From IMG/VR virus record IMGVR_UViG_3300025133_009608, positions 248,001 to 312,000 of that record: 64,000 nt of DNA. One strand, written 5' to 3'. Below are positions 1 to 8,387 of the stretch, piece after piece (position 1 is the first letter of the stretch; each line of letters begins with the position of its first letter). This DNA is from a virus. The notes under the pieces are model-generated. The model ran no database searches. It worked only from the letters and a program-made list of their open reading frames with translations, and had not been told where the DNA came from. Position numbers and translations under genes: made by a program.

Positions 1-2047
1 GAACCTCTTCTTCCGATATATGCTCGGAATGTAGGACGTATGAGCTCACAGCTTTCGAGATAAGCACATCTGGCAGGTGATTGTCCTTATTCGCCCTCAT
101 AACCTTCTCAAATCCGTAACTTCGTTCGTCGATCATTATTGTTTCAATATTTTTAGCAAGAAACCTCAAAGCAATTGGGGATAGCGCAGACATCCCAAGT
201 ACGGAAAAGAAAACACTACTGAGATTGTACTCTTTACCTTTCTCTTCCATATTGCTCAAAACACCGTCGACCAAGTTATGCTCCTCTCGACCGGCTAGGA
301 CTGCTATAACTTCATCCGGAGACCATAGGGCTCCGGAGTAATAATTATCCATTATCTTTTCAGTCTCGGCAATCATCCAATAATCGTCTGAATCTTCATA
401 ATCTATTGGAGCAAAATACTCATCCAGCCAATTACGAATATATGGTGCATACTTCTGTACCGGAGGGGCGTTTTCCTTTCCCTTTATTTGATGCACATTT
501 CTGCCCGATGAGCCTCCCACCTCTATTGTCACGTGAGGCTCATTCTTGGCGTCTCTTAGAGAATAGATCTTAAGGCGCCCAATGATGATGTCATCGCAAT
601 AGCCCCCAACGCAGTGCCCCATGTTGCGACCCTCGGTTTCGACATCCTCGGGCGGGACAAGAACCATCGTGTATCCGTCCCCAAAATCATGATGAACATT
701 TTTTGTATTATATTCGCCAACTTCAATAGCCGGAACAAACTGCTCGTGCCACTTTTCGGCAGCCTGGATCATGGTCTGCGCGGAAATACTCTGCCATGGG
801 CCCATTCCCGGCTCAGGGAACGCATCCAGAGAGTTCACATAATCCTTAATTTGAATTAAAACCAGCCGTGGCGATGCCGCTTCATTCATATTAATGTTCG
901 CCAGCCACTTAATAAATGGCTTTCTATTCTTATGGGGCAACAGGTCATCACCGACGAGGGCAATGGCATTTAATGCCGATCTATTAAAAATTGGTCCATC
1001 CTCTGCCCTCTCGGAAAGGCTCTCAAAATAAGATCGAGGATCTTGCTCCGGGCTCTTTGCGATCTGCTTTTGCAATGACTTTATATTAATCTTTTTTAGA
1101 TACTCCTTATCTGCCTGTGCGGCAACCTTGTGCAGCTTTTCTATCTGGCCCATCCGGCCTCTTTCGCTTTCGCAAGCTCTAATTATTGATATATCTTTTG
1201 CCTCTTTCTTGAAGCCATTACTCCGAAGCCATTTCGACAGCCTATCTAGAGCATAATCAGGCTCATCTGGCCACTCATCCGGATCGAACTCAGACCACTG
1301 CTCATTTAGCGAAATATATTTAGATGGTATGTGACCATTGATAATTATTGTATCGTGATCAACTCCGTCATTAGCCGCCTCAGAATCAGAATACTCCACC
1401 CCCAGAGCCCAGGCTATGGAGTTTATCATTTTTTCTCTATAAATAGCCGGCTCCATCTCTATAACAGGGAGCTCTTCATTCTTTTGCTCATAATCTTTGC
1501 GCATCGCGCTTAAATCTATTTCAAATATATAGTCGCCATAAGAGTCAATTGCTTCTGGATTGAAGCTTGCGAAAATAGCACTTCCAACCCAGCGATTTGA
1601 AAGCCCCCTCGTCTTGCTCATTGGAGATAGCCCTTCTCGCATAATTGATTTAACATTCTCTCCTGGAGTTGCGTGATAGGCTATTCCGGCAAAGTAATCC
1701 TCCTGATAATTCTCCTCGTCAACGTAGTCTTCTGGGGAAATGTTATAAATCCAATGATTCGCGTCTTCGGAGCCGCTTATATTTTCACCGTCCATGTCAG
1801 CAACATGTTTGTCGCCCCGCCAGCCAAATGCATAAATTTTACTCAGGCCCTCTTTTTCGTTCGTAAGATCTATAACTTCCGTGGATCCACCGTCCTTATT
1901 TATAAGCTCAGAAAACCTACTCCAATTAAGCGCCTCATACCCCCCTATCACGTCCTCAAGGATCCCGAGCTCTTCCTCGGTCAAGCCTTCTGGTTTCATG
2001 GCAGCTTTAAATAGACTTTTAACTCTTAATCGCCTAAAGCTTCTCAT
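1..2047 (-). CDS. Mosaic protein with ART-like and PcfJ-like modules (3' end outside window)
   Basis: The frame is open from the ATG at 2047 to the window edge, giving 682 residues with no stop, so the C terminus is missing. Residues 1-16 form a basic leader (MRSFRRLRVKSLFKAA) like that of the 825-aa protein two genes upstream. Residues 117-182 look like an ADP-ribosyltransferase-type fold: YHATP, then a helix ending in REGLSP, then IFEIDLS. A second basic motif (QIEKLHKVA, 301-309) follows. The next module carries NMGHCVGGYCD (475-485), IYSLRDAKNEPHVTIEV and VHQIKGKENAPP, which is the pattern of PcfJ-like proteins. The start overlaps the upstream stop by four bases (ATGA), so translation is probably coupled. 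PcfJ function is poorly known. I infer a virion-carried or early-acting accessory protein rather than an enzyme of known substrate. Confidence 0.75.
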   Translation of the reverse strand, partial: MRSFRRLRVKSLFKAAMKPEGLTEEELGILEDVIGGYEALNWSRFSELINKDGGSTEVIDLTNEKEGLSKIYAFGWRGDKHVADMDGENISGSEDANHWIYNISPEDYVDEENYQEDYFAGIAYHATPGENVKSIMREGLSPMSKTRGLSNRWVGSAIFASFNPEAIDSYGDYIFEIDLSAMRKDYEQKNEELPVIEMEPAIYREKMINSIAWALGVEYSDSEAANDGVDHDTIIINGHIPSKYISLNEQWSEFDPDEWPDEPDYALDRLSKWLRSNGFKKEAKDISIIRACESERGRMGQIEKLHKVAAQADKEYLKKINIKSLQKQIAKSPEQDPRSYFESLSERAEDGPIFNRSALNAIALVGDDLLPHKNRKPFIKWLANINMNEAASPRLVLIQIKDYVNSLDAFPEPGMGPWQSISAQTMIQAAEKWHEQFVPAIEVGEYNTKNVHHDFGDGYTMVLVPPEDVETEGRNMGHCVGGYCDDIIIGRLKIYSLRDAKNEPHVTIEVGGSSGRNVHQIKGKENAPPVQKYAPYIRNWLDEYFAPIDYEDSDDYWMIAETEKIMDNYYSGALWSPDEVIAVLAGREEHNLVDGVLSNMEEKGKEYNLSSVFFSVLGMSALSPIALRFLAKNIETIMIDERSYGFEKVMRANKDNHLPDVLISKAVSSYVLHSEHISEEEV

Positions 2048-2484
2048 TGCCCCCTCCAGTACATTATCAGGGCAGGTACATGCGTCATTCCAAGCTCTAT
2101 GGCCGCTGCGAGTCGATGACGACCACTAACGAGCTTATAGCTTCTATTTCCCCATGAACTTTTCCATAATGTTACCGGAGGAAGCGGAACCCCACTCATC
2201 ATTTTATCTTTCAGCTCATTCGTCCAGATCCTTCCATATTCTTCTTGTTTTTTTGCCAAATTTATTGGAGCATTATAATCAAACTCTTCGACCGAGATAA
2301 TTTCAATTCCGTCGCCAAACAAATCCTCCTTCCTATCTTCGGGCCCCAAAAACTGCTGCACTTCCCCCTGGGCATCATGCATTTCCCTGTCTACAGATGA
2401 GTGGTCAGCTTCCCATGTGACTCGCTCTACGGCTTCGGCGATCTTAAGGAATCTTTTTAATTGCATTTTTCTGCAGCCCTTCAT
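2044..2484 (-). CDS. ParB/sulfiredoxin-like domain protein
   Basis: This 146-aa protein starts with a basic leader (RKMQLKRFLKIAEA, residues 5-18) of the same kind as its neighbours. The C-terminal half reads as a ParB/Srx-type fold: a PLPPVTLW strand, then YKLVSGRHRLAAAIELGM, then a VPALIM strand. The SGRHR sequence corresponds to the conserved nucleotide/phosphate-binding loop of the family (GxRR or DGxHR). ParB-like domains bind nucleotides or act as nucleases, and some stand-alone phage versions have unknown substrates. The gene overlaps both neighbours by four bases, so it sits in the middle of a translationally coupled chain. No DNA-binding helix-turn-helix is visible, so a role in plasmid-style partition is unlikely. 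Confidence 0.7.
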   Translation of the reverse strand: MKGCRKMQLKRFLKIAEAVERVTWEADHSSVDREMHDAQGEVQQFLGPEDRKEDLFGDGIEIISVEEFDYNAPINLAKKQEEYGRIWTNELKDKMMSGVPLPPVTLWKSSWGNRSYKLVSGRHRLAAAIELGMTHVPALIMYWRGQ

Positions 2485-4958
2485 TCCAAGACATCCTTAT
2501 ATCCAGCGACCCATGAATCATCCTGCTCTATGTTTTGCATTTGATTTTTAGAAATCATTATCCAAATATACTTCTCTCCGGCATTGATTGCCGCAAAGGC
2601 CCTATGATTCCCATCTCGAATTTGGAATGTAAATTTGCCCAGATCTCCCCCTCCAGACTCCTCTGCTTTTTTCAACTGCAATTCTAACTCATCTTTGAGC
2701 TCGTTATATGAGCTTTTGATTATCTCATATTCGTCATCATATTCTGCATTGTTATTTAAGTATTCTTCTTTATCCTTCAAATATTCATCTAGATCTTCAT
2801 CTCCAGTTGTTAATGGCGCATGGCCGTAATCTTCCTGGTACTGTATCGACTCTTCAACCTCGCTGAGTCCGACTTTTGACATCTCGCCATATGGCGCGTA
2901 AAGAATCACCTTTTCTGGAGATGAATTTATCTTGTCGGCCAATTGAGAAATCTTCTCATCGTAAAATACATTCCCTTGGATTGGATAAACATAATGAGAA
3001 TCCGCCCTTACCATCTTTCCGGAGTCTCCAATCCAAATTACATTTTGCCCATGATATAGATTGTCAAATTCTGTTTCGCGCTCGATCTCATCTGAATCTA
3101 AATCTGGATAAAAATCTTCACGGTATTCCGCATATTGATCCGGCTGGCGCCAAAGCGGACCTTCGTCGCGGGGGACTGCGAGCTTGAGCAGCTGATTTAA
3201 TGTTTTTAATTCTGCATATCTTTTCGAATATGCCGTAGCGGCAGTTTCCCCCACGCCCGATCCAACAAGCAGTTCGAGAATCATATCGCTGCGGTCTGGA
3301 TTATCCCTCCTGAGCTCGCTATAAAAGTCAACCATTTTAGTGACCTTCTCGGGGGGTACATTATTTATCTTCGCTACCATATTTGTGAATTCTTCGTCCG
3401 AATAATTTGGCTTAGACAGATCGTAACCCACATCCGAAAGCCTCCTCTCAGATCCATATGGCTGATCTTTCCGGGGAACAACTTTCAGGCCTAATTTTAG
3501 AAATTCTTCTCGCGAATACCAAACCGGATCCTTGCCATACTCTTTGTGTCTTATTCTCTTTATTTGCCTCGGAGAAACAAGGCCTCTCAATAATGCTTGA
3601 GGCTCGCCTCCCTGGGTCCAGGTTAGAGACAGATGTGGCCTAAAGCTATCTGGAAACTTTTTACCTGCCATCTCGGATCTGGCTTTCACTTCGGCGTTAT
3701 GCCAATCGACAGAATGGGCATGCGGATCGCTTTTTCTTCCTATATTCCCAGAATAATCAACTCCATGAAGAAATTTGGCCCTTACATCAATCTCTAGAAT
3801 TATCTGCCCATAGCTTGCAAACTTATCCGCCGCCTCTTCGGTTGGGGCCACGAAAATACCCGCGTGTCTCGGGCCGCTATAAAGCCTTGGCATAATCTTA
3901 TTTGCGTCAAATCCATTAATCATTTCGTAGCAATCCGCCAGGGTTGTGCCATGGAAAACTGTTATGATATCATTTGGACGAACATTGTTGACATCCATTT
4001 CTTCTGATATTTTAAAAATTTGACCCAAACGAACCTTCCTGGAAGACTCTTTGTCGCCCAAAGACTCGACCATATAAGAGTGAAGGCCTCGGCGATCTTC
4101 TTTATCTTCCATTTTTTGCCGCGCATATTCTGATTTATACCTCCTGTCGAAGGGGCTCTCCTCGAACCCCTCTTCGACTCGGCTTAGCATATCGGAATGA
4201 GTGGACCTTCCCATGGATGAGTCCGGCCTATAGTCTACAAAGGAAACAAACCTTCTTCCTTCTAATTGGTTATTTCTAACAAAGGTGTCGATTATTGCCG
4301 ACAACGCGTTGATCGAAGAATCATAAGACTCTCCGCCAAATGGCAGTTTATAGCTTTTATCGTACTTCTCCTTCCACTTTTTCGCCGTCATTCCGGTCCG
4401 CAAATAATCATCTTTAAATAATCCCGGATTGTCATAGGCCGGGAAGTCATTCCACATATCCTCCGGCACAACTCCGAGCGGCTCACTTACCGTGACGAAA
4501 AATACAGAATCATCCAGTTCACCGGATTCGACCTGTTTTCTTATTTTATTATATGCCTTATAATATTCGCTAGTATTGCAGCGACCATGGCCCCAAGGCT
4601 TTGTTGACGCGCATGGAACCAGGGCGATTGTCTTGTATTCTTCGGGGATTTTATAGTTTCGCATTTTTTCATGCCACTCTATAATTTCCGGCTGAGATAG
4701 AAGCCCAACGGTTTCTCCGGGAGTATATGCAACAAGATCTGGGTTTAATCTGAAATCTTTATCGCCATAACCTTTGGTTTTTTTATCCAAAAGATGTTGG
4801 CGTAATTCTGGCCAATTCTCCTCAGATATGTATGGCTTTTTTCCTTCATTATCCGAGCCCAATTGGGCTCTTTCAAATTCTGATAGCTCAATTTTTGGGC
4901 GATCGGCAGAAGACTGCTTAAAGAGTCTTTTTAGATGTAATTTTCTAAAACTTTTCAT
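2481..4958 (-). CDS. Three-module mosaic protein: ArcS/DUF5591-like, ART-like, ParB-like
   Basis: This 825-aa protein has basic boundary motifs at residues 1-17, 306-318 (SRKVRLGQIFKIS) and 582-594 (AELKTLNQLLKLA). The first module contains ALVPCASTKPW (112-122) and SEPLGVVPEDMW (158-169), the signature order of the DUF5591-type domain of archaeosine synthase ArcS and its relatives. The second has FHGTT (335-339), then HAGIFVAPTEEAADKF and IILEIDV, the layout of H-Y-E type ADP-ribosyltransferase or KptA-like folds. The third ends in IRDGNHRAFAAINAGEKYIW, a ParB-like nucleotide-binding loop. The start overlaps the upstream ART gene by four bases. Substrates cannot be told from sequence. The modules look like independent proteins joined end to end, each preceded by the shared motif. 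Confidence 0.7.
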   Translation of the reverse strand: MKSFRKLHLKRLFKQSSADRPKIELSEFERAQLGSDNEGKKPYISEENWPELRQHLLDKKTKGYGDKDFRLNPDLVAYTPGETVGLLSQPEIIEWHEKMRNYKIPEEYKTIALVPCASTKPWGHGRCNTSEYYKAYNKIRKQVESGELDDSVFFVTVSEPLGVVPEDMWNDFPAYDNPGLFKDDYLRTGMTAKKWKEKYDKSYKLPFGGESYDSSINALSAIIDTFVRNNQLEGRRFVSFVDYRPDSSMGRSTHSDMLSRVEEGFEESPFDRRYKSEYARQKMEDKEDRRGLHSYMVESLGDKESSRKVRLGQIFKISEEMDVNNVRPNDIITVFHGTTLADCYEMINGFDANKIMPRLYSGPRHAGIFVAPTEEAADKFASYGQIILEIDVRAKFLHGVDYSGNIGRKSDPHAHSVDWHNAEVKARSEMAGKKFPDSFRPHLSLTWTQGGEPQALLRGLVSPRQIKRIRHKEYGKDPVWYSREEFLKLGLKVVPRKDQPYGSERRLSDVGYDLSKPNYSDEEFTNMVAKINNVPPEKVTKMVDFYSELRRDNPDRSDMILELLVGSGVGETAATAYSKRYAELKTLNQLLKLAVPRDEGPLWRQPDQYAEYREDFYPDLDSDEIERETEFDNLYHGQNVIWIGDSGKMVRADSHYVYPIQGNVFYDEKISQLADKINSSPEKVILYAPYGEMSKVGLSEVEESIQYQEDYGHAPLTTGDEDLDEYLKDKEEYLNNNAEYDDEYEIIKSSYNELKDELELQLKKAEESGGGDLGKFTFQIRDGNHRAFAAINAGEKYIWIMISKNQMQNIEQDDSWVAGYKDVLE

Positions 4959-5314
4959 TGTTTCTCAATCTTAATTACCATTACATTATTAGGATCGAAT
5001 ATTACCCAATTTCCATCCAAATAAATGGAATCAAACCCTTGCTCTTGAATTTGCTGCAGGTAAAGCTTGTCATATTCGCCCCATCCGGCGGTTCTGCCAA
5101 CTGATAGTTCGACTTCCATTATATATTTTGATGATATAGCCCCAGATTCACCATTTAATATTTTATCTTTATCTTCGTGGAACCACATAACGCCCTGAGC
5201 TCCCATGCTGGGATCGAAAACATGAATAGGAACATTGCTACCATGATAGGCAGTAACTACTTCCTTGTCGGCTGCGATTTTATGCAAACTTGTTATTTTG
5301 CTAAAACGATTCAC
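4955..5314 (-). CDS. Small ADP-ribosyltransferase-like protein
   Basis: This 119-aa protein starts at a GTG. Residues 7-14 (ITSLHKIA) repeat the basic leader seen four times in the 1128-aa protein, which also begins GTG AAT CG. The body matches a minimal ART-like fold of the kind found in phage and MuF-associated toxins: TAYHGS (21-26), a short Phe/Asp segment, VMWFHEDKDK, SKYIMEVELSV, then GFDSIYLDG and VIFDPNNVMVI at the end. The terminal strand ending in an FDP(N)xV/I sequence is typical of these toxins. It is the first gene of a four-gene coupled chain and has a promoter-like motif 19 bases upstream of the start. The catalytic Glu is not certain, so activity is inferred. Confidence 0.65.
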   Translation of the reverse strand: MNRFSKITSLHKIAADKEVVTAYHGSNVPIHVFDPSMGAQGVMWFHEDKDKILNGESGAISSKYIMEVELSVGRTAGWGEYDKLYLQQIQEQGFDSIYLDGNWVIFDPNNVMVIKIEKQ

Positions 5315-5332
5315 TTTAACCTAGTCCTTACG

Positions 5333-5357
5333 CTTGAAGAGCATTGATTATCAATAG
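5333..5357 (-). promoter_or_regulatory. Promoter-like motif upstream of the small ART gene (weakest copy)
   Basis: Read on the minus strand it begins CTATT GATAATCAA, nearly identical to the copy before the 1517-aa tail gene (CTATT AATAATCAA). Its downstream half departs from the AATATCGA box of the other copies. A TTCAAGCGTA 10-mer at 5329-5338 also occurs upstream of the 1128-aa gene (11977-11986). The motif ends 19 bases before the GTG start and sits just past the glmS stop codon. Confidence 0.35.
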
Positions 5358-5363
5358 AAATTT

Positions 5364-7187
5364 TCACTCAACGGAAACGGATTTTGCCAAATTACGAGGC
5401 ATATCGACCGAACAGCCCCTCTCTATTGCCAAATAGTACGAAAATAATTGACATGGAACCAAAAACATCAGTGGATTCAAAACTTTATTCGAGCAAGTTG
5501 GAATTTCAATGTAGTCATCAACAATATTTCGTAGCTCATCAGAGCATTTATCTTCGAATATCCCGATCACCGTTCCTTTCCTTGCCTTTATCTCTCTAAT
5601 ATTTGAAATCATTTTCTCCTCAGATGCATCAGCGGAAACCAGCGCTAATGTTGGCATTTCTTCCGAAATCAAGGCCAGAGGCCCGTGCTTCAACTCAGCA
5701 GCGGAGTATCCTTCGGCGTGAATATAGCTTATTTCTTTTATTTTCAATGCAGCCTCTTTTGCGACCACTTCTAATGGCCCTCGGCCGATCGTTAGCATGT
5801 TATTATATTTTGCATATTTTTTGGCCAACACCTTGAGTTTGTCGGCAGACTCAAGCGCTCCAAGCATAGCGCCCGGAAGACTTTTAAACTCAGACAGCAA
5901 AGACTCGTAACTTAGTCGAGCAAAATCTCTTTTTGCCCCGATCATTGCAGCCATAGCTAGCATCGCTGTTATTTGGTTCATAACAGCCTTGGTCGATGCC
6001 ACAGACACCTCTTTTCCTGCACGAATATATATTCCTGCGTCGACCATCTTTGAAATTGTAGAATTTGGAACATTTACAATTCCAACATTTAATGCCCCAT
6101 GGTTCTTAAATGCCTTTATGCATCCAATTGTATCCGCTGTTTCTCCGGACTGAGAAACTGACACCAAAACCGTTCCGCCCGTAACAACTGCGTTGTAATA
6201 TTTCAATTCACCGGCAGGAATCGCTCTGGTTCTTATTCTTGCGATTGTTTCCATCGCCATCGCTCCGATTTGCGCAGCATAAAATGCCGATCCGCATCCG
6301 GTAAATATTATCTCTTCTGCTTCTAGCAGATTATTAACAACAGAATCAATCCCGCCAATTCTAATTTCGTCATCGCAAACTCTCCCCGTAATAGCCGTCC
6401 TCAAGTAGTCCGGCTGTTCGAATATTTCTTTTTCCAAAAAATGAGCATAATCACCCAAATGATATTGTGACTCTACAAGTTCTACTTTTTCAAACTTCGC
6501 GTCTACTCCCGCCCCGTCTAAAGCGTGCATCTTTACCGCCCCACCTCGGGCGATTATCGCCAAACGGTTGTCTGCCATTGTAACTACATTATCTGCACCG
6601 GACGGCAGAGATCCGAAATCAGAGGATATAAATATATTATCATCCGAATCCTTAGCGATGCAGGCGGGGGAGCCTAGTCTGGCGACAAAAAGCCTATCCT
6701 TATGATCCAAATGTGTGAATACCATTGCATATGCTCCACGTATCGATCTAAGGGCGGCAATTATGGCATCTTTTATATCTAAATTTGCAGAATAAAACTG
6801 AATTAAGTTTGGAACTATTTCGCTATCCGTATCCGAGGCAAACTTAAACCCCTCCTTTTCGAGGAAGCTCTTTAGCTCGGCATAATTTTCAATAATTCCA
6901 TTATGTACCAAGGCAATTTTTTTATCATTTGAAAAATGAGGATGAGAATTAACTATACTTGGGACTCCGTGTGTTGCCCATCTATTATGCCCGAATGATA
7001 ATCCAAATGATTCGGCCTCTTCGGCTAATAGCTCCGGGTGACCTACGCACTTTTCGATCAAAAACTCACTATTTACTACCGAGACGATTCCAGCGGAATC
7101 ATATCCGCGGTAAGCAAGCCGCTCCAGCCCCGATCTCACTATGTCATATGAATTTTCATCTCCAATATATCCAAATATTCCACACAT
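5364..7187 (-). CDS. glmS: Glutamine-fructose-6-phosphate aminotransferase (glucosamine-6-phosphate synthase)
   Basis: This 607-aa protein has the normal family length. It starts MCGIFGYIG, so the catalytic Cys of the class II glutamine amidotransferase domain becomes the N-terminal residue. GHNRWATHG and HNGIIENY follow as expected. Two SIS sugar-isomerase domains come next, with SVSQSGETADT and, further on, GRGPLEVVAKEAALKIKE and AEGYSAAELKHGPLAL; the protein ends in AKSVSVE. It makes glucosamine-6-phosphate from fructose-6-phosphate and glutamine, the entry to UDP-GlcNAc. The SD is GGAGG, eight bases before the ATG, with a promoter-like motif in the 74-base divergent gap. That gap is too short for a glmS ribozyme. 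It probably supplies amino sugar to the glycan cluster at 12-29 kb. It appears intact. Confidence 0.96.
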   Translation of the reverse strand: MCGIFGYIGDENSYDIVRSGLERLAYRGYDSAGIVSVVNSEFLIEKCVGHPELLAEEAESFGLSFGHNRWATHGVPSIVNSHPHFSNDKKIALVHNGIIENYAELKSFLEKEGFKFASDTDSEIVPNLIQFYSANLDIKDAIIAALRSIRGAYAMVFTHLDHKDRLFVARLGSPACIAKDSDDNIFISSDFGSLPSGADNVVTMADNRLAIIARGGAVKMHALDGAGVDAKFEKVELVESQYHLGDYAHFLEKEIFEQPDYLRTAITGRVCDDEIRIGGIDSVVNNLLEAEEIIFTGCGSAFYAAQIGAMAMETIARIRTRAIPAGELKYYNAVVTGGTVLVSVSQSGETADTIGCIKAFKNHGALNVGIVNVPNSTISKMVDAGIYIRAGKEVSVASTKAVMNQITAMLAMAAMIGAKRDFARLSYESLLSEFKSLPGAMLGALESADKLKVLAKKYAKYNNMLTIGRGPLEVVAKEAALKIKEISYIHAEGYSAAELKHGPLALISEEMPTLALVSADASEEKMISNIREIKARKGTVIGIFEDKCSDELRNIVDDYIEIPTCSNKVLNPLMFLVPCQLFSYYLAIERGCSVDMPRNLAKSVSVE

Positions 7188-7205
7188 GCTTTTTCCCTCC
7201 GGGTT

Positions 7206-7230
7206 TCGTAATATCCCTTTAAATTAATAG
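7206..7230 (-). promoter_or_regulatory. Promoter-like motif upstream of glmS
   Basis: On the minus strand it reads CTATT, nine bases, then GGATATTACGA, keeping the CTATT block and the terminal CGA of the shared motif at the same 25-base spacing. It ends 19 bases before the glmS ATG, inside the divergent gap between glmS and the plus-strand LOG gene. Confidence 0.45.
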
Positions 7231-7261
7231 CTAATTTTTAAATATATTGCGGAGGCTAAAA

Positions 7262-8020
7262 ATGAAACCAGTTAAATGCTATGACGATCTAGACTACATT
7301 CGAGGAAAGGACGCTAGACATATTCGGATACTACTAGAGCACGAACAGGTCAAAACGAGATTGAAGGACAACAATGTGGAAAATACAGTTGTAATTTTCG
7401 GGTCAGCAAGGACGCTTCCGCCATTAGACTTGACGTCAAAAGCTGAAGATGCTCATTTTGCAAAAGATAAAGAATTTAAAAAACAACTTTCCCAGTCGAG
7501 GTACTACGAAGAGTGCATGAAGTTGTCTGGAGACCTGATTGGGTGGTCTGATAAAAACAAGACAAATATGCATATATGCTCGGGAGGCGGCCCTGGAATT
7601 ATGGAGGCCGCCAATAAGGGTGCATTTTTGGCCAATCCAAATAAAAGTATCGGATATGGAATATCCCTCCCATTTGAGGCAGAAAATAACGAATACATCA
7701 CAGAAAATTTAAGCTTCGAGTTTCATTACTTCTTTATTCGCAAATTTTGGCTCACATATCATGCAAGAGCCGTTGTGGCCATGCCCGGTGGATTTGGAAC
7801 TATGGACGAAATATTCGAGATTCTAACACTAGTACAGTGCCAGAAAATGCCAAAAGTTCCAATAGTCCTATATGGTAAAGATTATTGGAATTCTATTTTG
7901 AACCTTCAGGCATTTGCGGACCACGGAGTGATCTCGGAAGAAGATCTGAATTTATTTAAAATATGCGACACCCCGGAAGAGGCTCTGGAGTACTTGACGA
8001 AAAGCATGGAGCTGACGTAA
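7262..8020 (+). CDS. LOG family protein (nucleoside-5'-monophosphate phosphoribohydrolase-like)
   Basis: This 252-aa protein contains VVIFGSARTLPP near residue 45, CSGGGPGIMEAANKGA, and PGGFGTMDEIFE in the second half. These are the hallmarks of the LOG/'lysine decarboxylase' family, whose characterised members cleave the N-glycosidic bond of nucleoside monophosphates (cytokinin activation, PpnN-like). The ATG at 7262 is chosen because GGAGG at 7251-7255 is six bases upstream; an in-frame TTG at 7247 lies before that SD and is rejected. It is the only plus-strand gene, diverges from glmS and converges with the gene ending at 8025. Its substrate is unknown. Nucleotide salvage or production of a modified-base signal are possibilities. 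Confidence 0.85.
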   Translation: MKPVKCYDDLDYIRGKDARHIRILLEHEQVKTRLKDNNVENTVVIFGSARTLPPLDLTSKAEDAHFAKDKEFKKQLSQSRYYEECMKLSGDLIGWSDKNKTNMHICSGGGPGIMEAANKGAFLANPNKSIGYGISLPFEAENNEYITENLSFEFHYFFIRKFWLTYHARAVVAMPGGFGTMDEIFEILTLVQCQKMPKVPIVLYGKDYWNSILNLQAFADHGVISEEDLNLFKICDTPEEALEYLTKSMELT

Positions 8021-8028
8021 ATATTTAC
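8017..8028. repeat. Perfect palindrome across two convergent stop codons
   Basis: GTAAATATTTAC is a perfect 12-base palindrome. It contains the TAA stop of the plus-strand LOG gene and, mirrored, the TAA stop of the minus-strand 120-aa gene. Only four bases separate the two genes. It has no GC stem and no T-run, so there is no good evidence that it terminates transcription. Confidence 0.5.
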
Positions 8029-8387
8029 TCTCCCTCTTTCGTCTCCGGAAGTTTATTATCCTTGGTGCCGTCAATATTGTATGTTATTTGCTCTCCATCT
8101 TCAAAGGTAATAATGGTGCCATTTATTAAATGCGAAGTAATATGAATGCTTACGAAGTCGTTCATTGAGTCGAATACCGCGATCGATCCGCGAGGTGAGG
8201 GCGAGAGCCAGTGAAGCATTACCTGTCCTGTTGCCAATAACGCCCCCTCGACTATGACTCCCGTTCCTGATATCCCCGTTTCGTCATTTTGGCGGCAGAC
8301 CGTAAAGGTTCTTATGCCCCTAGGAGCAAGTCTCGCTGGAGGGCGCGGCTTCAGATCCTCGTCCTCTGCTTTTTTCTCATCTTCCAT
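8025..8387 (-). CDS. Small conserved-type beta protein of unknown function
   Basis: This 120-aa protein has a charged, Pro-rich N terminus (residues 1-22). The core reads TFTVCRQNDETGISGTG, VIVEGALLATGQVMLHWL, then SIAVFDSMNDFVSIHI. This resembles a family of small phage/actinobacterial proteins with a D-x-TG-x-SGTG-x-V-x-EG and L-x-WL pattern that I know only as uncharacterised. The tail is acidic. The ATG at 8387 touches the stop of the upstream 59-aa gene, so the two are probably translated together after the 1128-aa mosaic gene. No catalytic motif, membrane segment or signal peptide is visible. Confidence 0.65.
   Translation of the reverse strand: MEDEKKAEDEDLKPRPPARLAPRGIRTFTVCRQNDETGISGTGVIVEGALLATGQVMLHWLSPSPRGSIAVFDSMNDFVSIHITSHLINGTIITFEDGEQITYNIDGTKDNKLPETKEGE

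Noticed and set aside
7247-7249. TTG at 7247 as start of the LOG gene
   Set aside because: It lies upstream of the GGAGG at 7251-7255, which is well placed for the ATG at 7262.
7188-7261. glmS ribozyme or riboswitch in the glmS leader
   Set aside because: The gap is only 74 bases, far shorter than the known ribozyme, and no matching core was seen.
8017-8028. Bidirectional transcription terminator
   Set aside because: The palindrome is AT-rich with no loop and no T-run; it is recorded only as a repeat.
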